A stretch of 64,000 nt of DNA, taken from the NCBI GenBank assembly GCA_963823165.1, contig CAWGKV010000014.1, positions 62,001 to 126,000 of the forward strand. Reading direction: 5' to 3'. The position numbers and the translations under genes were made by a program. Positions 1 through 7,129 of this stretch are shown here, one piece after another (position 1 is the stretch's first letter; each line of letters opens with the position of its first letter). Below the pieces are notes generated by a model. That model saw nothing but the letters and a program-made list of their open reading frames with translations, was not told the origin of the DNA and ran no database searches. This stretch comes from Roseiarcus sp963823165. Lineage in GTDB: Bacteria > Pseudomonadota > Alphaproteobacteria > Rhizobiales > Beijerinckiaceae.

Positions 1-166
1 TTTCGCACGGCCCGCTGGTCGCCAGGCTGCCCTGGCGATCCGCGAACGCCACCGCCTCGCTCGGCAAAGGTTGCCCGAATGCGATCGTGAGAAGGATGGC
101 GATCGACCACGCCAACACGATCGCCGTGAAGGCGATGAAGACTTGTCGTGTGTCGTGGTCCGTCAT
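1..166 (-). CDS. Small membrane protein, 3' end outside window
   Basis: A minus-strand reading frame opens at an ATG at 166 (MTDHDTRQVFIAFTAIVL...) and stays open to the window edge, giving 55 visible residues. Residues 8-32 form one hydrophobic segment, so an N-terminal membrane anchor or uncleaved signal is likely. The part after the helix is short and unremarkable (PLPSEAVAFADRQGSL). I do not recognise a family. It diverges from the helix-turn-helix gene downstream on the plus strand, with about 350 bases between their starts. Because the C-terminus is missing, it is not certain that this is a real gene. Confidence 0.4.
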   Translation of the reverse strand, partial: MTDHDTRQVFIAFTAIVLAWSIAILLTIAFGQPLPSEAVAFADRQGSLATSGPCE

Positions 167-409
167 GGCCGTTACTCCGGCTGGCTGCCCAGGTGCCCAG
201 GGCGCAGCGCAGCCGGCCTGTTCAGCATATCGTTGTGGCAGGCGCTGTGATGTTCATCACACTTCGCATTCATGCCGGGATAGCATCTCGGTTTGAAGTC
301 CAGCACCCGACCTAAAGAACCGGAAGGGGAGGGCTAGGGACCCACAAGCCGCAAGCGCCGGGTGAGCGAATGGAGTTAAACACCTGACGTACCAAGATAA
401 TTTTATTAT

Positions 410-424
410 GTTCGCTTTTTGTTC
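410..424. promoter_or_regulatory. LexA-type operator (GTTC-N7-GTTC)
   Basis: GTTC at 410-413 and GTTC at 421-424 are separated by exactly seven bases (GCTTTTT). This direct repeat is the established LexA (SOS) box of alphaproteobacteria. It abuts the -35 hexamer at 425-430, a position where a bound repressor would block RNA polymerase. The inferred target is the helix-turn-helix gene at 517. The motif match is seen in the sequence; regulation is inferred. Confidence 0.6.
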
Positions 425-453
425 TTGACGGACTCGCAGTTGACGCTCATAAT
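425..453 (+). promoter_or_regulatory. Sigma70-type promoter for the HTH gene
   Basis: TTGACG (425-430) and CATAAT (448-453) are separated by exactly 17 bases, close to the housekeeping sigma consensus. Transcription would start near 460 and leave a leader of about 57 bases before the ATG at 517. An AAGGA ribosome-binding site lies at about 503-507. The region just upstream is AT-rich (ATAATTTTATTAT around 396-408), which is unusual for this GC-rich window. Confidence 0.6.
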
Positions 454-516
454 TCCATTGGTGATCGCGCTCTCAGAGGGCGGCGAGCGATACCTGACCG
501 CGAAGGAACGCGCTTA

Positions 517-1008
517 ATGGCCAACGACCCTGGATCTCTCACGACGCGCGCAGGAAGGCGGGCCGCGGCCGAGGCGCAGCGCGAGGCGAAGGAGGCCTAT
601 CGCGAGGCCCTGTTCCAGGCGCTGGCCTCGGGCTGGACGCCCCGCCAGATCGCCGACGCCCGGAAGGTGAGCGTGCGGACTGTCCAGCGCGAGATCGAGC
701 GCGCGGTCGCGGAGCGTCGGCTCGACGCGCCCGCTCGCTTCGTTCATCTGCAGGTCGCGCGCCTCACCAAGGCGCTGCGCGTGGCCGACATCCGGCTCGA
801 CCGGGGCGAATTGGCCGCGATTGCGCCCTTCGTGAAGGTCGTCGCCGCGCTCGAGCGCTATCATCGGCCCATGGATCCGCCGGCTCCGGTCCGTGCGCCG
901 CCCGCGGCTCTGCCCCTGCCCGCGCCGCCGCTCGCGCTGAGCCAAGCGGCCGCGCCCCTCGACGACCTTGCCGGCGGGGTCGAAATCGCGACAGATTTTC
1001 ACGGTTAA
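517..1008 (+). CDS. Small helix-turn-helix protein, probably SOS-regulated
   Basis: A 163-residue protein. Residues about 38-65 (SGWTPRQIADARKVSVRTVQ...) look like a resolvase/sigma-type helix-turn-helix, so DNA binding is likely. An Ala/Arg/Glu-rich helix precedes it. The C-terminal 40 residues are Pro/Ala-rich (PPAPVRAPPAALPLPAPP) and probably disordered. The start is supported by AAGGA ten bases upstream and by the promoter at 425-453. The LexA-type box at 410-424 suggests induction by DNA damage. The last codons lie inside a 64-base sequence repeated at 1548-1611, so the 3' end may have been reshaped by a duplication. I do not recognise a named family. It could also be a phage-derived regulator. 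Confidence 0.65.
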   Translation: MANDPGSLTTRAGRRAAAEAQREAKEAYREALFQALASGWTPRQIADARKVSVRTVQREIERAVAERRLDAPARFVHLQVARLTKALRVADIRLDRGELAAIAPFVKVVAALERYHRPMDPPAPVRAPPAALPLPAPPLALSQAAAPLDDLAGGVEIATDFHG

Positions 1009-1052
1009 CGCTTTGGAATCGTTTGCGCGCCGCCAGACGGCGCACGACAAGC
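989..1052. repeat. 64-bp imperfect direct repeat, copy 1
   Basis: This begins CGACAGATTTTCAC and ends CGCCAGACGGCGCACGACAA. It covers the stop codon of the helix-turn-helix gene. A diverged copy in the same orientation lies at 1548-1611. The two copies bracket about 500 bases of intergenic repeats. The most conserved parts are the first 14 bases and the CGCCAGACGGCGCACG block. Confidence 0.7.
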
Positions 1053-1166
1053 ATGGAGGGAGTGGGCGGTCGGGGAAGCCTGAGCATTGAGCAAGTCAGC
1101 CGGCGCAGCGCTTCGCCTCCTTCACGCGCCATTTGTCGCCGAGGTTGAAACAGCGACGTAACTGCC

Positions 1167-1360
1167 CAAGCAGGCTGGGGCGCCGCCCCCTCCACCGCCC
1201 TTCGGGCGGTCCCCCTCCCCCGCTCCGCTCCGCTGCGCAGGGGAGGATAGCGCGCCGCCGGCGCCGGCCATATCCTCCCCTGTGAAGCGTTAGCGGAACG
1301 GGGGAGGGGACCACGCGCAGCGTGGTGGAGGGGGCATGCCGCGAAAGCGACCGCGGCTTG
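1167..1360 (+). repeat. Dispersed intergenic repeat, copy A
   Basis: This is one of three copies in the window of a GC-rich element of about 200 bases. It starts CAAGCAGGCTGGGGCGCCGC and ends GCGAAAGCGACCGCGGCTTG. The other copies are at 28870-29073 and 34949-35180, all in the same orientation. Copy A lacks the inner block containing GACGCCCGTCTTCGACGGGC that the other two carry. Internal complementary segments (CTCCCCTGTGAAGCG, ACCACGCGCAGCGTGGT) can fold. It looks like a non-coding, REP/MITE-like genomic repeat. Confidence 0.7.
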
Positions 1361-1415
1361 CAAGTTACACGGTTCCCAAGCAGGCGGCGAAGAGCGCGGG
1401 ATTCAGTTCCACCGA

Positions 1416-1520
1416 CCTCATCCTGAGGCGCCCTTTGTCGAAGGTAAAGGGCCTCGAAGGATGTTCGCTGGCCACGAGCGCCCTTCGAGACGCCCGCTTC
1501 GCGGGCTCCTCAGGACGAGG
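1416..1520. repeat. Rhizobiales-type intergenic palindrome
   Basis: Outer arms CCTCATCCTGAGG and CCTCAGGACGAGG are near-perfect inverse complements. Inner arms are GGCCTCGAAGGATG and GCCCTTCGAGACGCCCGC. Elements beginning CCTCATCCTGAGG and containing CTCGAAGGATG are a common intergenic repeat in Hyphomicrobiales genomes. The transcript would fold strongly. It lies between the HTH gene and the 3' end of parC, so it may act as a terminator or mRNA-stability element. Confidence 0.7.
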
Positions 1521-1547
1521 GCGGCGGGAGGCTTGCGAGTTACACGG

Positions 1548-1611
1548 CGACAGATTTTCACACCTAAAGCCTTGAAGCGGTTAGCGCATCGCCAGACGGC
1601 GCACGGCAGGC
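1548..1611. repeat. 64-bp imperfect direct repeat, copy 2
   Basis: This is the second copy of the sequence at 989-1052, starting CGACAGATTTTCAC and containing CGCCAGACGGCGCACGG. It is preceded by CTTGCGAGTTACACGG (1532-1547). A near-identical CTTGCAAGTTACACGG also follows repeat copy A at 1357-1372, so two kinds of short direct repeat are nested here. Confidence 0.65.
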
Positions 1612-1669
1612 TCTAGGCAGTCTGGGATCCGTACGCCTACTCCGACTCCCGAGCGCCTGCGGCCACTGG

Positions 1670-3919
1670 CTACCCCTCGAACCGATTGTTCTTCGGAAAG
1701 CCCTTCGGCGGCAGGCGGCCGGTTTCGGCGCGGTTGCCGATCCAGTCCTTGAGCTCCGGCATGCCGACGGTGAAGGTGCGGCCGGCCGAGTCGCGCCAGG
1801 TGAGGCCGTCGGCGAGGAAGAAGATTTTTGCGTCGCTGACGCCGCCCTCCTTGTAGCGCTGCAGCCGCGTGCCTTTGCCGCGCGCCATCTCGTTGAGCTG
1901 GGACGCCGGGAAAACGAGGAGCTTGCGGTTCTGCCCGATCGCCGCGACATGGTCGCCGTTCGCGGGAACGATCAGCGCCGCCCTCGCTTTGCCGCCGACG
2001 TTGAGCACCGCCCTGCCCTTGCGGGTCGAGGACAAAAGATCGTCCTCACCGACGATGAAGCCGTTGCCGTCGGAGGCGATGACGAGCCGCTTCGTCCCCG
2101 GCGCGTAAGGCCAGACGGCGACGATGGCGGCGCTTTCGTCGATGTCGGCCATGAGGCGGATCGGCTCGCCCTGCCCTCGCCCGCCCGGCAGCTTGGCCGC
2201 GTCGAGGGTAAAAACCTTGCCGTCGCTCGTCAGCGCCAGGATCTTGGAGGTCGTCTCGGCGAAGAACGACGTCTCGAGGGCGTCGTCGCCTTTGAAGGCG
2301 ACGGTCGAGAGGTCGGCGACCTGCCCTTTCAGCGCGCGGATCCAGCCCTTCTGCGAGACGACGACGGTCAAGGGCTCGCGCTCGATCATCGCCTCGGCGA
2401 AATCGGCGACGACGTCGGGCGCCGCCTCGAAGCTGGTGCGTCTCTTGCCGAGCTTGGTTTCGGGGCCGAACTTCTTTCTGACGTCGCGGACTTCGACCGC
2501 GATCATCTGCCACTGCTTCTTCTCGCTGCCGATCAGCGACTCGATGGAAGCCTTCTCTTTCGTCAGATCGTCCTGCTCCTTGCGCAGCGCCATCTCTTCG
2601 AGACGGCGCAGGCTCCTGAGCCGCGTGTCGAGGACGTAGACGACCTGCGACTCGCTGAGGCCGAAGCGGCTTTTGAGCGCCTCCTTCGGTTCGTCCTCTT
2701 CGCGGACGATGCGGATCACCTCGTCGAGGTTGAGGAAGACGACGATCATGCCGGCGAGCAGTTCGAGCCGTTTGTCGATCGCCGCGAGGCGCCAGCGCGA
2801 GCGGCGGACGAGCACGACCCTGCGATGGTCGAGCCATTGCCGGAGCGCTTCTCGCAGTGAGACCACTCTCGGCGTCACGCCGTCGACCAGCACGTTCATG
2901 TTGACGGGCACGCGCGTCTCGAGCTCGGTCAGGCGGAAGAGCGACTCCATCAGCGTCTGCGGCTCGACCGCCCGGGTTCTCGGCTCGAGCACGATGCGCA
3001 CGTCCTCGGTCAACTCGTCGCGCACGTCGGCGAGCAGCGGCAGCTTGCGCTCGTTGAGGAGATTGGCGATCTGTTCGATCAGGCGCGATTTCTGCACGCC
3101 ATAGGGGATTTCGGTGACGACCGCGGCCCAACCGCCGCGGCCGGCATCCTCCTTCTTCCAGCGGGCGCGCAGGCGGAATGCGCCGCGGCCCGTCCGGTAG
3201 GTCTCGACGATCGCGGCCCTGTCGTCGATCACGATTCCGCCGGTCGGAAAGTCGGGGCCGCGCACGTATTGCGTCAGCGCCTCCGTGTCCGCCTCCTGAT
3301 GGGCGATCAGATGGAGCGCCGCGTCGCAGAGCTCGGCGATATTGTGCGGCGGGATCGAGGTCGCCATGCCGACCGCGATGCCCTGCGCGCCGTTGGCGAG
3401 CAGGTTCGGCACGGCCGAGGGCATGACGACCGGCTCGCGCGCATCCCCGGAATAGTTGTCGCGCCAGTCGACCGAATCCTCTTCAACGCCCTCCATCAGG
3501 AGACGCGCCACATCGGTCAAGCGGGCTTCGGTGTAGCGGTAGGCGGCGGCGTTGTCGCCGTCGATGTTGCCGAAATTGCCCTGTCCCTCGATCAGCGGAT
3601 AGCGCGAGGCGAAGTCCTGGGCGAGGCGCACCAGGGCTTCGTAGATCGCCTGGTCGCCGTGCGGATGGAACGAGCCCATCACGTCGCCGACGATCTTGGC
3701 GCATTTCTTGAACGCCGCGCCGGGGTCGAGCCGCAGAATATGCATGCCGTAGAGGATGCGGCGATGCACGGGCTTCAGGCCGTCGCGCGCATCCGGCAGC
3801 GCCCGGCCCATGATGGTCGAAAGCGCATAGGCGAGATAGCGCTCTTCGAGCGCGTCGCGCAGGTTGACGTCGATCGGCGCCTGGGGCGGCGGCGGTGGCG
3901 GGGACACGGCTTTGGCCAT
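1670..3919 (-). CDS. parC: DNA topoisomerase IV subunit A
   Basis: A 749-residue type IIA topoisomerase subunit that breaks and reseals DNA and separates linked daughter chromosomes as a ParC2ParE2 tetramer. The N-terminal breakage-reunion domain starts at IDVNLRDALEERYLAYALST. It contains the QGNFGNIDGDNAAAYRYTEA segment, whose YRYTEAR holds the catalytic tyrosine. The C-terminal part is a beta-pinwheel-like domain. The GyrA-box (QRRGGKG) of gyrase is not seen and the length is shorter than GyrA, so ParC is preferred over GyrA. The frame is open further upstream, but the ATG at 3919 (MAKAVSPPPPPPQ) fits the family start. No parE is nearby. Confidence 0.95.
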   Translation of the reverse strand: MAKAVSPPPPPPQAPIDVNLRDALEERYLAYALSTIMGRALPDARDGLKPVHRRILYGMHILRLDPGAAFKKCAKIVGDVMGSFHPHGDQAIYEALVRLAQDFASRYPLIEGQGNFGNIDGDNAAAYRYTEARLTDVARLLMEGVEEDSVDWRDNYSGDAREPVVMPSAVPNLLANGAQGIAVGMATSIPPHNIAELCDAALHLIAHQEADTEALTQYVRGPDFPTGGIVIDDRAAIVETYRTGRGAFRLRARWKKEDAGRGGWAAVVTEIPYGVQKSRLIEQIANLLNERKLPLLADVRDELTEDVRIVLEPRTRAVEPQTLMESLFRLTELETRVPVNMNVLVDGVTPRVVSLREALRQWLDHRRVVLVRRSRWRLAAIDKRLELLAGMIVVFLNLDEVIRIVREEDEPKEALKSRFGLSESQVVYVLDTRLRSLRRLEEMALRKEQDDLTKEKASIESLIGSEKKQWQMIAVEVRDVRKKFGPETKLGKRRTSFEAAPDVVADFAEAMIEREPLTVVVSQKGWIRALKGQVADLSTVAFKGDDALETSFFAETTSKILALTSDGKVFTLDAAKLPGGRGQGEPIRLMADIDESAAIVAVWPYAPGTKRLVIASDGNGFIVGEDDLLSSTRKGRAVLNVGGKARAALIVPANGDHVAAIGQNRKLLVFPASQLNEMARGKGTRLQRYKEGGVSDAKIFFLADGLTWRDSAGRTFTVGMPELKDWIGNRAETGRLPPKGFPKNNRFEG

Positions 3920-4236
3920 GGCGCGGGTTAGCGCGGACGCTGAGTCGCGGCAAGTTCGCCGTCGGCGCGTCGATGAAAAAGGCTCTCGGGAGAGGGCGTT
4001 TCGAAGTTGACGGCATTGACGTCGTGAAGTCGTATTCGTCTGCCCGCCAGTGCGTAGATCGGCGGCTGTGCGAACGCCGGCGAACCTCGCAAAGCGCCCG
4101 CCGGCCAAGGCCCGGAACTCTCCGGGCGCCTGGACGGTTTCGCTCGTGAACAAGCGCCGTCGCGCCGACCGTAGTTTCGTCCAGTCGCGATGGTAGGCAA
4201 AGCAGACCCGCGGGATGCGCTGGGCGGAGACGCCGG
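3920..4236. other. Divergent intergenic region between parC and a secreted-protein gene
   Basis: No gene is supported here. Short frames exist on both strands, but none has a convincing start site or composition. The region must hold the promoters of the divergently transcribed parC and the small secreted protein at 4237. I cannot pick clear -35/-10 pairs. Confidence 0.5.
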
Positions 4237-4569
4237 ATGACAGCGAGAATCTACGCTTTTTCACTTGTTCTCGGATGTTGCCTCGCTGGCGGCGGGGCGG
4301 CAAAAGCCCATGACGTATGGGCGAACGGGCAGACCGTGCCGGCCTGGGTCAAGGCCTCCTGCTGCGGGCCGGACGACGCGCATCATCTTCGCCCCGAGCA
4401 GGTCCACCGGGTCTCGGACGACTATTACAGGGTCGACGGCTATCGCTACCGCATTCCGGCCAAGGACGCGCTGCCGAGCCAGGACGGCGACTACTGGATT
4501 TTCTACCGCGACGGCGCCGGCGGGAACCAGTCGATCGTCTACTGCTTCTTCGTGCCGATGAATTTCTGA
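4237..4569 (+). CDS. Small secreted protein of unknown function
   Basis: A 110-residue protein with a clear signal peptide: a short positive start (MTAR), a hydrophobic core (IYAFSLVLGCCLAGGG) and a likely cleavage after AAKA, leaving HDVWANGQ.... The mature part has Cys pairs (KASCCGPDD) and Tyr-rich segments (DDYYRVDGYRYRIP, DGDYWIFYRD), and ends in IVYCFFVPMNF. This suggests a small, possibly disulphide-bonded periplasmic domain. The composition resembles small secreted proteins common in Rhizobiales, but I cannot assign a function. The ABC transporter genes start 134 bases downstream on the same strand. Confidence 0.75.
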   Translation: MTARIYAFSLVLGCCLAGGGAAKAHDVWANGQTVPAWVKASCCGPDDAHHLRPEQVHRVSDDYYRVDGYRYRIPAKDALPSQDGDYWIFYRDGAGGNQSIVYCFFVPMNF

Positions 4570-4703
4570 CCGGGCGCCTTCCTGTAGGCCCCCTTTGCCC
4601 CGGACCTCCTGCAGGTCGACGGCGCCGCTCGGGCCGCTTAGATAGGAGCAGCCCGCCCGCCCGGCGGCTGGCCCGCCTAGCAATCTCCGCTCGAAAGAAC
4701 TCC

Positions 4704-5630
4704 ATGCCGCCGATGATCTCCGTCGCCGCCGTCACCAAGCGCTATACGACGGGCTATCTGGCGCTCGACGCGGTCGATCTCGCCATCGAGCGGGGCGAAA
4801 TCTTCGCCCTCCTCGGGCCCAACGGGGCGGGCAAGACGACGCTGATCGGCGTCATCTGCGGCACGGTGTCCATGACCTCGGGCAAGGCGTCCATCGACGG
4901 CTTCGACGTGACGCGCGACTTTCGGGCCGCCCGGTCGAAGGTGGGCCTCGTGCCGCAAGAGATCGCCCTCGACATTTTCGCCACGGTCCGGGCGACGGTG
5001 TCGTTCAGCCGGCGCTTGTTCGGCCGGCCGCCCGATCCGGCTTTCGTCGAGCGCCTTCTGCGCGACCTCTCGCTGTGGGAGAAGCGCGATTCCCGCATCG
5101 TCGAATTGTCGGGGGGCATGAAGCGGCGGGTGATGATCGCCAAGGCGCTCAGCCACCAGCCGGAAGTTCTCTTCCTCGACGAGCCGACCGCCGGCGTCGA
5201 CGTCAATCTCCGCCGCGACATGTGGATGCTCGTGCGCAGGCTGCGCGAGGACGGCGTCACCGTGATCCTCACGACCCACTATATCGAGGAGGCCGAGGAG
5301 ATGGCCGACCGGGTCGGCGTGATCAACGAGGGCCGCATCATCCTGGTCGAGGACAAGGCGCGGCTCATGCGGAAGCTCGGCAAGCGACGGCTCACGCTGA
5401 CGCTGCAACATCCCCTGCCCGCCCTGCCGGCCGAGCTGGCCAACTGGCCGATCGAACTCGAGGACGGCGGCTGCAAGCTCAGCTACCGGTTCGACGCGTC
5501 GGCCGAGGACACAGGCGTGCCGACGCTGCTCAGGCGCCTCGCCGAGCTCGGCGTCGATTTCAAGGACCTCGAGACCAAGTCGACCAGCCTCGAGGACATT
5601 TTCGTTGATTTGGTGGGTCGGGCGGCATGA
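4704..5630 (+). CDS. ABC transporter ATP-binding protein (ABC-2 export type)
   Basis: A 308-residue ATPase subunit of an exporter. It shows Walker A GPNGAGKTT, the signature LSGGMKRR, Walker B VLFLDEPTAGVD and the switch histidine in LTTHYIEEAEEMADR. The C-terminal 70 residues form the extra domain usual in CcmA/YadG-like exporters. The frame is open further upstream, but the ATG at 4704 (MPPMISVAAVTKRYTTG) begins the first domain strand properly. It overlaps the downstream permease by four bases (ATGA), so the two proteins are translationally coupled. The substrate is unknown; YadGH-like pairs are the closest known type. Confidence 0.92.
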   Translation: MPPMISVAAVTKRYTTGYLALDAVDLAIERGEIFALLGPNGAGKTTLIGVICGTVSMTSGKASIDGFDVTRDFRAARSKVGLVPQEIALDIFATVRATVSFSRRLFGRPPDPAFVERLLRDLSLWEKRDSRIVELSGGMKRRVMIAKALSHQPEVLFLDEPTAGVDVNLRRDMWMLVRRLREDGVTVILTTHYIEEAEEMADRVGVINEGRIILVEDKARLMRKLGKRRLTLTLQHPLPALPAELANWPIELEDGGCKLSYRFDASAEDTGVPTLLRRLAELGVDFKDLETKSTSLEDIFVDLVGRAA

Positions 5631-6397
5631 GCAGGGTCAACCTCGGCGGGATCTGGGCGATCTATCGCTACGAACTGTCCCGCACCGTGCGCACGATCTG
5701 GCAGAGCGTCGCGACGCCGGTCCTCACCACCGCGCTCTATTTCATCGTGTTCGGCGGCGCCATCGGCTCGCGCATGCGCGAGGTCGACGGCGTCAGCTAC
5801 GGCGCCTTCATCGTGCCCGGCCTGATGATGCTGTCGCTTCTGACCCAGAGCATCTCCAACGCCTCGATCGGCATCTACTTTCCCAAGTTCACCGGCACGA
5901 TCTTCGAGATCCTGTCGGCGCCGATGTCCTCCATCGAGGCGGTTGCGGCCTATGTCGGCGCCGCGGCCACCAAATCGATCGTCATCGGCCTCGTCATTCT
6001 CGGCACCGCGACGCTGTTCGTGCCGGTGCGGATCGAGCATCCGCTGTGGATGATCGCCTTCCTCTTTCTGACCTCGGTCGCCTTCAGCCTGTTCGGTTTC
6101 ATCATCGGCATCTGGGCGAAGACCTTCGAGCAGCTCGCCATCATCCCGGCGCTCATCGTCACGCCGCTGACCTTTCTCGGCGGCGCGTTCTATTCGATCG
6201 ACATGCTGCCGCCGTTCTGGCGGACGGCGAGCCTGTTCAATCCGGTGGTCTATCTGGTCAGCGGCTTTCGCTGGAGCTTCTACGGCCAGGGCGACGTCAG
6301 CGTGGCCGTGAGCCTTGCATTCACGTTGCTGTTCATCGCCGGCTGCCTTGTCGTCCTCGCCTGGATCTTCCGCACGGGATGGCGGCTGAAGCCGTGA
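5627..6397 (+). CDS. ABC-2 type transporter permease
   Basis: A 256-residue integral membrane subunit that pairs with the ATPase just upstream (start overlaps its stop, ATGA). About six hydrophobic segments are visible, including LTTALYFIVFGGAIG, YVGAAATKSIVIGLVILG and LIVTPLTFLGGAFYSIDMLP. The last carries the ABC-2 family motif around FLGGAFYSIDMLPPFW. Length and layout match YadH/NodJ-type permeases. The exported compound cannot be inferred. Confidence 0.92.
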   Translation: MSRVNLGGIWAIYRYELSRTVRTIWQSVATPVLTTALYFIVFGGAIGSRMREVDGVSYGAFIVPGLMMLSLLTQSISNASIGIYFPKFTGTIFEILSAPMSSIEAVAAYVGAAATKSIVIGLVILGTATLFVPVRIEHPLWMIAFLFLTSVAFSLFGFIIGIWAKTFEQLAIIPALIVTPLTFLGGAFYSIDMLPPFWRTASLFNPVVYLVSGFRWSFYGQGDVSVAVSLAFTLLFIAGCLVVLAWIFRTGWRLKP

Positions 6398-6403
6398 TTC
6401 CCC

Positions 6404-6524
6404 CTCGCCTCGCTTGCGGGGAGAGGGCCGGGGTGAGGGGCATAGCCACGCGGCCGAGGTCGGCGTCGCCCCTCATCCGGCGCCTATGGCGCCACCTTCT
6501 CCCCGCGAGCGGGGGAGAAGGGAC
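6404..6524. repeat. Intergenic palindromic repeat and probable bidirectional terminator
   Basis: Two halves are seen: CCTCGCTTGCGGGGAGAGGG with GGGGTGAGGGGC, and GCCCCTCATCCGGCGCCTAT with a perfect hairpin CTTCTCCCC / GGGGAGAAG (6496-6504 and 6512-6520). This family of repeats is widespread in Rhizobiales intergenic space. It lies between two convergent genes (stops at 6397 and 6527), which fits a transcription-end role. Confidence 0.7.
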
Positions 6525-6526
6525 GG

Positions 6527-6982
6527 CTACCACAGCATCGTCCAGGAGAGGTCGGCCACGTTGCGGTCGAACTCGGCAGGTCCCACCGACTTGCGCAGCT
6601 CGCGCACCATCCCGCGAAGCCCGTTTTTCTCAAGGCCCATGGTCTCCATCAGCTCGTTCATCTGCCGGAGCCGCCGAACCAGCGTCTTCATGAACGCGAC
6701 CGCGCGTTCCGGGTATTCCTCGATCGCGGCGATGAACTCCTCGTAAGAGGTGACGAGGCATTCGACGTTGGTCGTCGCCCTCACCGTGGCGGACCGCGGC
6801 CCCGGCTCGATCAGCGACATTTCACCGAAAACTTCGCCCGCTCCGAGAGCGCCGACGCGCCTCTCACCCACGCCCCGGCCAATGATCACCTCGACCGACC
6901 CGGCGACGATGAAAAAGGCGCAATTGCCTTCGTCGCCTTCGGAGATGATCGTGTCTCCGGCCTTGAACGCCACGGCCTGCAT
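6527..6982 (-). CDS. Single-domain cyclic-nucleotide-binding protein
   Basis: A 151-residue protein made of one cNMP-binding beta-roll. Family features are visible: FKAGDTIISEGDEGNCAFFI, the glycines before VEVIIGRG, and the phosphate-binding cassette FGEMSLIEPGPRSATVRA. There is no DNA-binding domain after the C-helix, so this is not a CRP-type transcription factor. It is more likely a small sensor or a partner of another protein. The ATG at 6982 is the first start that fits the domain (MQAVAFKAGD). It is divergent from the CoA-binding/sulfhydrylase gene. The ligand cannot be told from sequence. Confidence 0.85.
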   Translation of the reverse strand: MQAVAFKAGDTIISEGDEGNCAFFIVAGSVEVIIGRGVGERRVGALGAGEVFGEMSLIEPGPRSATVRATTNVECLVTSYEEFIAAIEEYPERAVAFMKTLVRRLRQMNELMETMGLEKNGLRGMVRELRKSVGPAEFDRNVADLSWTMLW

Positions 6983-7129
6983 GGACGCCTCCCAAAGGTG
7001 GTCGAAGCGGACTCTGGCATTTTCCCGAACGAAGCGGAAGCTCCTGCGGACGCGGGGCGTCTCCCTTTCCCCGAGGTGAGGCCCGCCCCGCTTTGCGCTA
7101 GAATGGCCCCTTTCCCGATGGAGCGCGGC

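Noticed and set aside
87..296. A 69-codon plus-strand frame at the window start
   Set aside because: No ribosome site, Cys/Arg-rich composition; the overlapping minus-strand frame has a clear membrane helix and is preferred.
1564..1950. A 128-codon minus-strand frame at the parC 3' end
   Set aside because: Out of frame with parC and Ser/Arg-rich; a shadow of the C-terminal domain.
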